Shown piece by piece: positions 47,717 to 60,643 of a stretch of 64,000 nt of DNA. Where the stretch lies: assembly GCA_025677815.1 (NCBI GenBank), contig JAIXMP010000050.1:169180-233179 (forward strand), in the 5' to 3' direction. The notes under the pieces were generated by a model, which was not told where the DNA came from, ran no database searches, and was given only the letters and a program-made list of their open reading frames with translations. The stretch comes from Phascolomyces articulosus. Its lineage: Eukaryota > Mucoromycota > Mucoromycetes > Mucorales > Lichtheimiaceae. Position 1 is the first letter of the stretch; every line of letters starts with the position of its first letter. The translations under genes were made by a program, and so were the position numbers.

Positions 47717-49913
47717 ATTTTGCTAACTTAATTACCATCCAAGCCGTTTTCAACTTTTTTACTATGCCCCTCTATTTTGCATAAATAATAATAAAATAAA
47801 ACGCGAACCTCTTCTTCCTCTCTCATTTATTAATGTATATTCAATTGTTTGTATTAAGATATGATTATTTTAAATTTCTATAATTGATAATTATCATACA
47901 AAATCTAAAAGAAATGAAACCACATGTGTTTATCTATAAAACATATCATTGATGAAATGGAATAATAGTTATGCCGGTTGATAAACTCGTTCTAAAGCTC
48001 AATTAAACTAGTAAGAAATATTGTATTAAACCCGGGTATATATTACCATGGAAGACACCGTTTGAATGTACGTTGACGGCCCGGTTATTCCAAATTGGTT
48101 CGCCATTGCAAATATCAACATTAGTACTCAGGTTAACATTTTTGATAATTATCACTATTTTTTTTTTCACAACGTGTATTTCATTTTTTGGGATTGTTTT
48201 TCCCTTTATGAGTTGTTAACCTTGAAATCTATTACTATGAAAGTGTAATGTATGCTATTATCTATACTATGAAAGGGTATTAAAAAACCAAGGTGGAGAA
48301 ATGATGATAGTAAAGACAACATGTTGATGCTATCAAGGAAGAAATTTGATAAGATATTTAAAGATGATTAATTATTATGGATGGAATATAAACTCAAGAT
48401 AGGTTAATCACCATGTGTTTTGATTATGCAAATGAAAAAATTGAATTATGAGGTAAATTATCCCTTTTACATATGAGAACTATTATTACGTATACAGCTA
48501 ATGGTATATACATGGTCATTATATAAAATAGAATATGCGGCGATAGAAAATGGGAGTATTTTATATTTATATAATGTATAAGGAACACAACTCAGTTTTG
48601 CAAGATGAAAGAACCATTGGGTATAATAATATGTAAGCGTACAGTCATGGATTACAAAACAATAGGTAATAGTAATGTGTGGTGAAGCAGTAAAACTTGT
48701 ACTTTTATATATATATAAAATAGTACAAGTGTATAATCTATTATGCTTTTTGTACTACTGAAATATTCTTAATCAAGGAATCATTTCTATAAACAAGTTT
48801 ATTTTATCCGTGTATGTAAGTGTAGATTGATGTTGTTCTTTTTGTTCCATTTATTATATAATTATTAGTTATTAGTTATAACAATCATAAAAATCAAATA
48901 TACATCAACAAGTCTATTATCGATGATGAATGTATTTATATATCATTTTATTTTGACACTAGTTCATTTATAAATGAGACTAAAAAAAGAGTTATAAAAT
49001 GGGCCCTGGGTTTGATCTGCGGTTTTAAATGTTTAACGCCTATTTAAATTTTTGGAGTTTTATAATAGTAGCCCAGCTAAAACAAAAGTAAAACCAACAT
49101 ATTGAAACAAATGAATAATGATTGTATTACTATCATATGTAATGAAATAGATGATGGTATACTGGAAATGATAAGATGGTACTACATATAATAAAATTGA
49201 CGTGGAACGATATGAAATGGATAATTTTTTTTAAAAAAATAGGCCCTGCTTAATTCGGGAACCAATTTAACCGATGGATTTTTATAAGATCGACATATAC
49301 AACGAAAAATAAACTGTTCAAAATTAGGTAGTTAACAGTTCACACACGTGGAGCTTTAAATAAAAAAGTTATTTTTCCCGCCAACTAAACATCATTTTTT
49401 GGTACCTGGTCCTTTTTTTTTAACTTTAAAATCTCTTCCTCATTCTCTCTCTTTTTTCTACTGCGACTTACTCTAAATCTAAAGGGCTTGCCTCTTTGTA
49501 ATCATACCTTCCTTTTTTTCTTCTTTTTTTTTTTTCTTTTCCCTTTGTCCTCACCATAAACATCCGTCCATAAAAAATCATTCCCTTTCTCTTTTCGCGT
49601 CAAACGAAAAAGAAGTCGATTTTATTACTAATTACCCTCTATATCCCGTTTACTTCTTCCCTTTTTTTTTTAATATTTCATGCACTATTAAAAGGTACTG
49701 CTAAAAAAATACAAAAAAAAAAAAAAAATAAATAGAAAAAGGCATATGACTGAATTCTTTTTTTTTAAAAAATAAAAATAGTTCATTTATTCCTTCCCTT
49801 AAAAACAACAACCACAGCAACATTGACACCATTCATTTTGACCGATTGACGACACTTTTTTTATTTATTTATTACCAACAGCTCATTCAAATTAAAAATA
49901 ATAATAAATCACC
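47717..49913. other. 2.2-kb intergenic region before the flippase
   Basis: No gene supported. The last 500 bases are strongly strand-biased (long T/C tracts at 49405-49560, then A tracts near 49710-49735), typical of a promoter and 5' UTR for the ATPase. Confidence 0.5.
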
Positions 49914-52900
49914 ATGGGGAAACAACGAGTACGTTTCAAGTCAGCTTTTCGACGAAAAAATAGAAACGAGGGCGACGACGATATGGATGATATATCTGGT
50001 GGCGATGGTTTAAGACGTATGGATTCTCGATCATCTTATATGCAGCAACGAAAAAGTATCTATGTCAACATGGAATTACCTTCGAGAGAATTTGATGAAA
50101 AAGGAAAACGGAAAAACAAACTCAATGTCTCAAATCGTATTCGAACAGCCAAATACACACCTCTTTCATTTATACCCAAGAATTTATTCGAACAATTTCG
50201 AAATGTTGCCAATTTGTACTTCTTGTTTTTGGTCATTCTTCAATGTATCCCTGTCTTTGGTGTCGTTCAACCTGCTGTTTCTGCCTTACCATTAATTGCT
50301 ATCTTGGTCATTACAGCTATCAAAGATGGTATTGAGGATTTGAAACGAAATCAAAGTGATAATCGTGTCAATAATGCCAAGACCTTGACATTGAATAATT
50401 GGAAAAATGTGAATATGCCAGATACTACCGGTGGTTTTTTTGCATCCTTTATTGGATTCTTCTATGTCATGGCAGGTATTGATAATAAATATTCACTTGC
50501 CTATCGAACCTCTTTGGCCAAACGTAAAAATAAGAAGAATAACAACAATAGCAACAAGAATGAACGACCTCGTCGAGGTACCGAGGATAAATTACCATTG
50601 ACCGATTTAAATTTGCCCTCTTCTTCTGCTTCATCACAACATCAACTTGAACATCCCTTACCGGCTTTTCATCATCGACCCATGCGTAACAGTAGTAAAT
50701 TCTCTTTACGTTCCAATACGTTACGTTCCATGTTTCGACCTCCACGTAAACCTTACAATCCCAACAAAGTACGACATTCTGTCTTGTATCGTATCGACAG
50801 CACCCCTGCACCTTCCTCGCGTCGAGGATCGACAGTGCATCCAGCATTATTACCCCCGATCAAGACACCCTTAGAGGGACCCTTGGCAGCCAATGGTGAT
50901 GTAGCATGGGAACCAACGGCATGGAAAAACGTCAACCCGGGAGATTATATTTTAATTCGAAACGATGAAGATGTTCCTGCCGACGTGGTGATTTTATCCA
51001 CTTCAGATCCTGATCATATCTGTTATATCGAAACACAAAATTTAGATGGTGAAACCAATCTCAAAGTACGTCAAGCTTTGGTGGCCACTAGTGAAATTAG
51101 TTCGGTCAAGGATTGTCAACATGCCGAATTTTATATAGAGAGCGAACCTCCCCATGTCAATTTGTATCAATACAGTGGTGTTTTAAAATGGCAAATTCAA
51201 GATCAACATTCTATGAATTCAGAAGTTGCTCATGAAAAAACAGAAGCAGTGACCTATAATAATATATTGTTGCGCGGCTGTGTTGTACGTAATACGGAAT
51301 GGGTCATTGGTGTTGTTGTCTATACTGGTGATGATACCAAGATTATGATGAACACTGGTCGAACACCCTCCAAACGAAGCAAGATGGCAAAAAAGACAAA
51401 TCCTCATGTAAGTATCTATTTTTTTTTACTCTGTATTACATGACCATGTTGTATTATATTGTTTTTTACTGGTGATCACTCATATAATATATTATTTATA
51501 TATACGTATAGGCTATTGCTAATTTCGTTATTTTGGCTATTATCTGTATTATCAGTTCAGTCATGGATAGTGTATTATTTAGATCAGAAGGGTCTCCTCG
51601 ATTCTTTGATTTTGAAATTAGTGGCACGAATGGTTCTTATGATGGTTTCATGACTTTTTGGTAAGTAATATCTAACTATGTGTATTAAAATATTGAATTC
51701 TTTATTAATATTCAATTATCATTTTTTTTCTAGGGTTACATTAATCTTGTACCAGAATATCGTCCCTATTTCCTTGTATATTTCCGTTGAAATTGTGAAA
51801 ACATTTGCTGTAAGTTACAATATATATATATATATATATTTTGGTTATAAACAACATGAACAATTTTTACTCATACACAAAATCTTATTTAGGCATATTT
51901 CATTTATTCGGACATCGACATGTATCATGCAGAGACAGATACACCATGCGTTGTCAAAACATGGAATATTTCTGATGATTTGGGTCAAATCGAGTATATA
52001 TTTTCTGACAAGACCGGTACCTTGACTCAAAACGTCATGGAATTTCGAAAATGTACCATCAACGGTGTCAAATATGGTTTAGGTACAACTGAAGCCTCAA
52101 TGGGAGCTAAAATCCGAGAAGCTGTTGAAAAACGACAATCGAAGCACCAGACCGATGATGGCAACGCATTTTATGACAACAAAGATAATGACACCAAAAC
52201 ACTCAACAACAATGATTCAACTGCAGTATTGGATCAAGCCAAAAGAGAAATGTATCAAAAACAAGCTCAATTATTTACTAACAACCATGTGGGACCAAAT
52301 CCTACATTTATCGATCCTAAACTCTATGACGATTTAGCTGATTCAGACACAGACCAAGCTAGTTTTGTCACGCATTTCTTCATGACGCTTGCTTTATGTC
52401 ACACTGTCATTGCTGAACGACCCGACGAAGAAAACCAAGATAGAATTGAATACAAGGCTCAAAGTCCCGATGAAGCTGCTTTGGTGGCCACGGCAAGAGA
52501 TTGTGGGTTTGTTTTTGTGGGTCGTGAAGCCAATACCGTTCATGTTCAAATCAAGGGTGAAGACAAGTATTTTGAAATTCTCAATGTATTGGAATTTAAC
52601 TCGACAAGAAAGCGTATGAGTGTTATTTTGAAACCTCATGATAGTGACAAGATCATTTTGTTGTGTAAAGGAGCTGATTCCATTATTTATGAACGCTTGT
52701 GTGAAGAATTTGGTGGACAAACTGAATTGCAAAAATCCCAAGAAGAACTTCGGGAATCCACGAGCGTTCATTTGGAAGATTTTGCTAACGAAGGTAACAT
52801 TTTATCCATGAGACAACTTCATTTTTTAAAAAAAGAAAAAAAATATAGTCGAGAACGCATAATAATATAAATCATGTTAATATTTATAGGTTTACGTACA

Positions 52901-54439
52901 TTGTGTCTTTCCTATCGATTTATCTCTATGGAAGAATACAAACCTTGGAATAAGCGCTACCTTGAAGCATCAGCAAGCATTTATAATCGTGAAGAGAAGA
53001 TTGATGAAGCCTGTGAAGCCATCGAGACCAACATGTTACTTATGGGTGGTACAGCTATTGAAGATCGTCTTCAAATCGGTGTTCCTGAAACCATTGCTGA
53101 ACTTGCCAAATCTGGTATCAAACTTTGGGTTTTGACGGGTGATAAGACTGAAACAGCCATCAATATCGGTTTTGCATGTAACCTTCTTTCCCAAGACATG
53201 GATCTCGTGATTGTCAAAGGCCAAACCCGTGAAGAAACCAGGGCACAACTGGAAGAAGCTCTTCGTACGACAAATACAAAGGATGACCGTAAACGAGCAT
53301 TGGTGATTGATGGTACTACGTTGAAATATGGTTTGGAGCCCAAGACAAAGAATATGGTATTGACTCTGGGTATGCGTTGTAACAGTGTTTTATGTTGTCG
53401 TGTTTCACCAAAGCAAAAGGCTCAAGTGGTTGCCATGGTAAAGAAGGGTTTAAAGGTCATGACATTAGCCATTGGTGATGGTGCCAACGATGTATCGATG
53501 ATTCAAGAAGCCAATATTGGTATTGGTATTTCCGGTTTAGAAGGTCGTCAAGCTGTCATGGCATCCGATTACGCTATTGCACAATTCCGTTACTTGCACA
53601 AACTATTGCTTGTCCATGGCCGTTGGTCCTACATTCGTACTTCTGAAATGATTATGGGTTTCTTTTACAAAAACATTGTTTGGACCTTTATATTGTTCTG
53701 GTATCAAATCTTTTGTCAATTTACGGGTAGTATGATGTTTGAATATGCGTTGGTGACACTTTACAATTTGGTTTTCACTTCCCTTCCAATTATCTTTTTG
53801 GGTATCTGGGATCAAGATTTAAGTGCCAAGATTTCACTCATGTATCCAGAACTCTATCGAATGGGTCTTCGCAATGACATGTTCAAGACCTGGCGATTCT
53901 GGTTGACCATGCTTGATGCAATATATCAATCGGCCGTGTGCTTTTTCTTTCCTTACATGTTATTGATTGGCGGTGGTGCGTACCCTATTGGTTTAGATCA
54001 AAACGGTATTTATGAATTTGGTACCTTGGTATCCAGTATTGCTGTATGGGTTGCCAATTTCTTTGTCGCTGCCACCTTATACAGTTTCACATGGCTCCAA
54101 GTGGGTATCATTTCCCTGTCGATCTTGGTGTATTATGCATTTGTATGCATTTATGCCCAGTTTAATACGTTTATTTTTGCTGGCCATAGTCGAGTCTTTG
54201 CCACAGGCATGTATTGGCTTATCTTAATTTTGACCATCGTTGCTTGCTTTATTCCACGTTATATTGCCATGCATCTGTTGCATCAATACAAACCCTATGA
54301 CAATGATATTGTTCGTGAAATTGAATTGGTACAAAAGAAAAACAAAAAGAAATCCGCCGACAAGTCATCTCCCATAGAGGATCCATCTACGCATCCTGAT
54401 GGTGAAGGAATGTACGGTATCAAATTACAAGAACGATAA
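49914..54439 (+). CDS. DNF1: P4-type phospholipid-translocating ATPase (Dnf-like flippase)
   Basis: It flips phospholipids from the outer to the cytosolic leaflet of plasma or endosomal membranes. Exons are 49914-51407, 51512-51660, 51734-51809, 51893-52793 and 52890-54439, giving 1389 aa. The N-terminus is basic. NRIRTAKYTPLSFIPKNLFE and FRNVANLYFLFLV mark the P4 family. A Lys/Asn/Ser/Pro-rich insertion (about residues 200-330) interrupts the actuator region before IETQNLDGETNLK. The phosphorylated Asp612 lies in FSDKTGTLTQN. The nucleotide domain has QSPDEAALV and LLCKGADSIIYERL. The hinge has TGDKTETAINIG and GDGANDVSMIQEANIGIGIS. Six C-terminal membrane spans follow. All catalytic motifs are intact. 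The insertion and layout favour the Dnf1/Dnf2 group over Drs2, but I cannot prove this. Confidence 0.95.
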
Positions 54440-54468
54440 ATCCTTTTTTTCATTCTGCCTTTTTTTTA

Positions 54469-54499
54469 ATTATTATTATTATTATTATTATTATTATTT
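54469..54499. repeat. ATT microsatellite
   Basis: About ten ATT triplets in a row in the 3' flank of the flippase gene. Confidence 0.9.
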
Positions 54500-55864
54500 G
54501 GTTATTGTACAAGTAATATTCATTTTTTCTTTCTACATCCTATCTACCTCTCTTACTACTTGTCATATTTTTTTTGATACACCCTTTTATATAGAACCCT
54601 TTATCTCTCACAAACATCATCTTCTTCTTTATATCTAACGTTCTGCCTCTTTTTTCTTAATCTACACTGTTTTTTTTTATTTAAAAAAAAAACGGATTCT
54701 ACGAAGCTCCTCCAATTCCTCTCCCTCCAATTTATCCTCCTTTACACCATGTTTTTCTATTCTATCTCTATCTACCTTTCATTCTTGTTTCACTATTTAT
54801 TGAAATTTTTGTTTGTGTGTACATAAAAGAACTTTTTTTTATCTATTTCAAAAGGTCTTGAGTTATATTCTGGTTTTTCTCTTGATGATATGGTGTGACA
54901 TGTTGAATGAATCTACATATACAAATGGGTGAAGAAGGTCGGCTGTTGTATTATAGATACTACTAGTTATCTTTTATTGACGAATATTATATAGTGTACT
55001 ATTTTTTTTTAGTTTGTACTTCTACTTAATATACCAAAGTATACCACAATGCGATATACACATGCCAAAAGTTTTGAGAACTTTTAATTATTTTTCAAAC
55101 GGTGTGTTTATTTTTTAAGGCAATCGTATTTCCTTTTTAGACCCTTTTCTATGTGAAAACATGCTCTTTTGCCCATGGAAAAATTTTGTTAATAAAAAGT
55201 AGAAGTATCTTTTACATTGTTCATTTCAAGTTTGTTTGAAACAAATATACCACCATTGTCAAATGCGGGAAGGACATTGTTGTGCCAATGCACAGTATTT
55301 TTTTATTTTGGAGGGCGAAAGAGGTAGAGCAGATTAAGAAACAAAAAAAATACAATTGGCCTGTGATACTACATAATATGCTTTTTGGTATTATGCTTAT
55401 ACGTCCCTTTTCTTAATTATGCAAAATTGTCGAAAAAGACTAAAATAAGATAATTATTGTAGCTTCAATATAAGGATATAGAAAGTTTTTCCAAGAAAAG
55501 TAATTTGATAAATGTCAAACTAAAAGGACTGGTTACTTTTGAGAGAATCCTAGTAGAACTGATTTACCACGTACCTTTTTTCGTTGGGCAAAAAAAAGCA
55601 TTGTTTACGGCCATCAATGCATAATGGCGATAAATTTCAAGCACAGCAGTGGTTCCTAGTATATAAATAATTTCTGCCATATCATTATATTAATTCTTTC
55701 TTTAATTTTTTATTTCCTTTCCCTGTAAAGGCGATCAATCAAAACCAGCGGATCGCAGGTAAAAGAAATGAAATAAATGGTGCTTGGTAACAGTGTTGCA
55801 TTTGTAACAATATTAATAACAATGTTTTTATTAATTTATGAATACTATTAATTTTAAAAATACT

Positions 55865-56036
55865 AGTGACATGCTCACATGCAACAAAAGCGTGAAATAA
55901 GACGAGAGTTGATACAATGTAAGTTGACAGCAGTATCACTTGGAAACAATAATAACATTTACGCATTTATTAATTCACGACTACCATTTTCTTTAGTAAC
56001 ATGCTCACACGCAGCAAACGCGTGAAACAAGATGAG
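55865..56036. repeat. diverged direct repeat, 130-bp period
   Basis: The 42 bases at 55865-55906 (agtgacatgctcacatgc...) recur at 55995-56036 (agtaacatgctcacacgc...), with about 36 of 42 identical. The changes are almost all transitions. The preceding 30-40 bases (attaattt...) are also alike, so the unit is probably an old tandem duplication of about 130 bp. Confidence 0.75.
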
Positions 56037-58294
56037 TGTGCTCTATGATCCGTACCTTCGGGTTCCAGTCAAGTCCTCTTGGTTGAATCATTTTGGTTGA
56101 GTCCTTTTATGGGCTAGATTTCTGAAACTGCCCAGAGTCAAGTTGTGTTTGTAAATGCCGTCGAAGCCTTTCTGGTTCAAGTTCTTTTGGCTAGAGCTGT
56201 CATGATTCTGAACAATTTATGAATTACAACTGTATTCTGCGCGTAATCAACCACGGGTTAGTTTTCTGAACTTGCACAAAGATCAATAGTAATCCATAAA
56301 TGATTATTACATAATTATTTTTCCTTTTGGGAATCTAGGCAATACATGACCTCCTCGTTGGTGTTTCCCGGGCAACATGTTTATAAAAATAACATGGCCA
56401 AGAAGTATCGCACCTATATATATTTTTAATAAACTGATTTATAATGAATAATAAAATCTATTATTGTTTGCTAGACGTATACGTACATCTTGTTGTCCAT
56501 CTTCGGACAAGATAAATAACAGGGCTTTTAATAATCACTGGCATAAATAACCTTTTCATTTCGTCTCCAATTCCTTAATTCTTTCAAAATTTTAATATGT
56601 GCTTCTACTATGAGCATTCTTTCGTTTTGTTTTTTCCTAATTTAATTATATATATACTTTTTTCTTTTATATATTAGTCCCATTGAGTCTATATAGAGAT
56701 CAAAATAAAAACGACATGGTTCAAGAGTAGCGATATTTTTGTTACAAGAGGTTTCAGCAACATTTACCGTTGTAATAATAATCCTCTTAATGCCTTTCCA
56801 TCGTCAGATAAATATGACTACTCACCGTCAAATTCTTGTTGAAGTTACAAATTAAACCCTCAGAACTACATCTTTCCGGTGATTACAAATTGGTCGTGCT
56901 ATTAATATTAATACCGCATTTGTTTCAATTTGAAGATTACTATGGGTTGTAATTTCTATATAGCTACCATGATAGATAAATTTAAATTTTAAAAATCATT
57001 AGCATCTATAGTTTTACGCACGATAATGTGTGCATTATGATGTAAATAAATATTCTTTCATAAATAAGTCATCAACAAATATATACTAAAACATAATAGT
57101 AACCTGTAGAATAAAAATTCAAAATCAATAAGGATATAATGCAAACATAAACAATATGTGCTACCAAGCAATAATCATTAATAATATTAACAAGTTCTAG
57201 TAAGGGAAAGGAAATTACAGACGTAATAATAAAAGCGCATTTGTTTCCAAAAAAAAAAAGTATAAGAAAGTTGAAGTATGAAAATATAGTGGTTCGTTTA
57301 TAACTCTATAGTACTATGCTATATTAAATAAAGTATTGGTAAAAAGAAGACCATTATCAGGAGGATGACGCAGTAAAGGCACGAACATCTTCATTTACTA
57401 TTAATATTATTAGCACGCATAAATGTATACTGTGAACAAATAAAAAGAATACACTAGTACCCTTTTTTTATAATATGAATATTGGTACGATGGCGTGGTT
57501 TCTTCCAAGATGATTGTTCTTGTTTTAGAATCGTAGTTAAGTTAACTATACTTTTTAAAATATAAAGTTTTTTTTTTTTTTTCATTTTCTGCATGTGCTG
57601 CTGCTGTTTATGTAATATACATTGTTCGACCTAGTCTATATTATTAAAATCACGTGTTTTACGACTTACCTTTGCCCTCTTACAAAAAGGGAAACATCCT
57701 CCTTGCGGCGCGACCTTGTTAAATGGCACGAAGCGAACTATTTATTATAAAATAGGAACTCTTTTTTTCATGTAAACATTACACAAGTTTAAAATTTATT
57801 TTTTATTATTACTGTGGAAGATTAGTTGACCTGCACCTGTAGGTACATGGTCACTTCCTTTCGGTTTGATAGGTATATGGTATAAAAATTAATTGAATGA
57901 GCGATTAGCTAAGAGGCAAGACTGAAAAAACCTCTAATAGAGGAAAAAGTAATGCGTGATTACGTTATACAAAGTATTGATAATGGAGATATAAAAGTAA
58001 CGTATAAAATATATATTGTGGGGAAAGAGAGAAAGGGGGAAGGGGTGGTAAGATAAAAATTATACAGCATCCAAACAATGCTATTTCGGCTTAGCAATGA
58101 ATCATTCATTCTTTTTATCATTGTTTCTTTTTATCTTTATATCTTTGTCCTCAATTATCAACATTTTTTTCTTATTCTTCATCAAGCAAACTTTTTGTAT
58201 ATCGCGAAACAGCATTGAATAACAGCGAAAACAAGGTAATTATCATCAAATTATGCTGTTAGGCAATATTCTTAAACTTTTTTTGCTCTAAAAC

Positions 58295-60062
58295 ATGAAA
58301 ATTTTCAAAAAGAATATGTACATTACCTATTGCCGCAACCAAAAATCACTAAATGTAGTGGATACTACACAATATCGACGTGATGCCATTGCAGGAGAAT
58401 ATCGGCCTACATACCTCATTCGTGTTTCAGATTGGGAGAAAGTCCCAGGCAAACAAGTAGAAACTGGTTACTGTGCTCTCTCCTATGCTTGGGAACAATC
58501 TGGGGATGTTGTGCAAAAAGAAAACGGTGAATATGACTGCATCGACAATGGAAGACATTGTATTGTTGAAGGATATGATATGAACAAAGGGGATCTTACC
58601 ACCATGACACTTACAGAAGAAGAAAAGTACGAAGTCCAGTTTTTACCATCCACCAGGAGCAAGGCTACTATAAAGCATGTGACATACGAAGAGCTTCTTC
58701 AACAAATATGCAAAGATTTCGAAATCCAATATTTGTGGTACGATAAAATATCATTGATCAATCTGACGATGAAAACAAACTACGAGAAATCAAACAAATG
58801 TATAAGATCTACAGCAATACGTGTTATACTGTGGCCATTATACCTGAAGTCCATATTTATGATCCAAAACATTTTGATGATGTCAACCCAATGCGTGACT
58901 TCAAAGTAGCAAGCACAAGAACTTTGATTGATATGGGGCAAAAATCACTTTGGTGGAAACGAAGTTGGACATTAGAAGAAAAAATGTCATCAAAACGTAT
59001 ATTAGTGATCGGGGCAGACGCTCATCTATGGCAACACAGCTTTCACACATGCAATATACCTACTTTATATTATTATTTTTCAGAATGGATGCTTGATTAT
59101 GCTAACCAAAAACAAGGAGGAGGAAGTGTCAATCAAGCACTCAGCCAGGCCCATTTTTGGAACGAGTTCAAAAGAACATGACAAAATTATTTTTTTTGGC
59201 CAACATTTTTCCTGATTTATTTAAAAGTATGAAAATCAACTATAGAATCAATATTAAAACAACCTTCCATCACTTTTATCGGACTATTGCAACCCATGAC
59301 CTATCCATTCTTTGCTTCGGTTCGAACCTCTTTTTCAATGGTGAGGAGTATCCTGCCAATACAATGAAGAATCATGATCTACCTTCATGGACTGGTGTTT
59401 CTGGCTTGCATCTCTATAAGCGTGTTACCACCACAACCACATGGCTTCGACCCCAGCATTCTATCTGTGATGATATGCTTCTTCACATTTCAACCAAATA
59501 TTACAAAACTATATCGGTTGTACAGTATGATTGTGGACGCTTCTCACCGTTATCTCACGACATAGATCAATGGGACCAACAGATTGATAACTTTGAGAAG
59601 CGGGAGGCAGTGAAAGGTCCATCCCCTAGAGTTGAAGAGGATAATGCTTTAATAGATTGGGCAATTCAAATGACAAGAGTTTCAGGCTTTTATGCCACTC
59701 ATTATTATCAACCACAAGATGCTCCCGTCACGCAAGCAAGACCACTCTCATTGACTGAAGATTGTGATAAATGTATTATTTTGCCTACTTTGCTCAAATC
59801 TTATAGTTTACTTGCTAAGAGGACAGAGGAATTTCCACCATTAAGACTTTTTGATGGTTATGCACATGACTATTTCCTTCCTGTTATCAAGAAGTATGTG
59901 GATACTGCAAACGGCACAAAAGGACGGTACAAGGCCATTGGTATTTATTATCTTGGGGGTATGCTCAACAAGGATCTTATTTCGGATAATCCAGATGAAA
60001 TTTTAATCTCGGTCTTTGGAGATAATGTCCATAGTGAAGCAAAAGAGTTTATCATTCAGTAG
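58295..60062 (+). pseudogene. HET-domain protein gene, frameshifted
   Basis: HET-domain proteins mediate non-self recognition and cell death in filamentous fungi. The N-terminal frame from ATG 58295 carries YLIRVSDWEKVPGK and GYCALSYAWEQSGD, then LWYDKIS at about 58735-58755. There a single missing base moves the reading to another frame, which continues with the expected IDQSDDENK, SLWWKRSWTLEE and HFWNEFK, up to about 59170. A further shift or shifts near 59170-59200, around a T8 run, lead to the last frame (LANIFPDL, DLSILCFGS), ending at 60062. No intron with proper GT...AG fits either break. All domain blocks are present, so it is either a very recent pseudogene or carries assembly errors. 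It is the best relative of the relic at 4.6-5.5 kb. Confidence 0.75.
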
Positions 60063-60643
60063 AGTTTTTTTTTATTTAAAAGCAAACAAATGTAAATTCC
60101 TTAATAAACATATTATTACCTTCTGTTATACTATCAAAGAAGACAAAGAGATAATAACAGTGAATAAGTGCAGATTAGATAATTAAGTAACGAGTAGCAA
60201 ACACTTAATTTATTTATAGATTCGTGGATTGTCTGATTGAAGTATATACAAGTAAAAGGTTAGTCTAATAGTATTTAAAGCCATATATGTACGCTGTTAA
60301 TACATATAATATTCTATTTTACATGTTCTATTTTTTCATTTTATCCTATCATCTCTTATTACGTACAACATCACGTATCTAATATATATGTATATTTGAA
60401 TAGTTAGCCAACAAATTATAAGAAGTTTTATTACCATCATAAAAACAATAGGATAAATAATGGCAAAGAAAAACGATTTATACGTACGTAATAATAATAA
60501 TAATAAATAGCATCAGAGAAAGACAGGAGACGAATTGTTAATATATATAAAGGTAAATAATAATCAAAGAAAGAAGGTGACGGGGGGTATATACATGATA
60601 CGGTAGCTGTTTTATATGTAAATTATGGATAACAGGGGAAAAC
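60063..60643. other. convergent intergenic region
   Basis: 3' flanks of the HET pseudogene and the WDR24 gene, AT-rich, with a short (AAT)n run near 60491-60506. I see nothing else. Confidence 0.5.

Larger units (their letters stand above)
54440..58294. other. 3.9-kb gene-free region with diverged repeats
   Basis: It begins with the flippase 3' UTR, which contains a (TTA/ATT)n microsatellite at about 54469-54499 and C/T-rich tracts. Around 55.8-56.3 kb there are two sets of diverged direct repeats, listed separately. The remainder is AT-rich without supportable genes. Confidence 0.5.
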
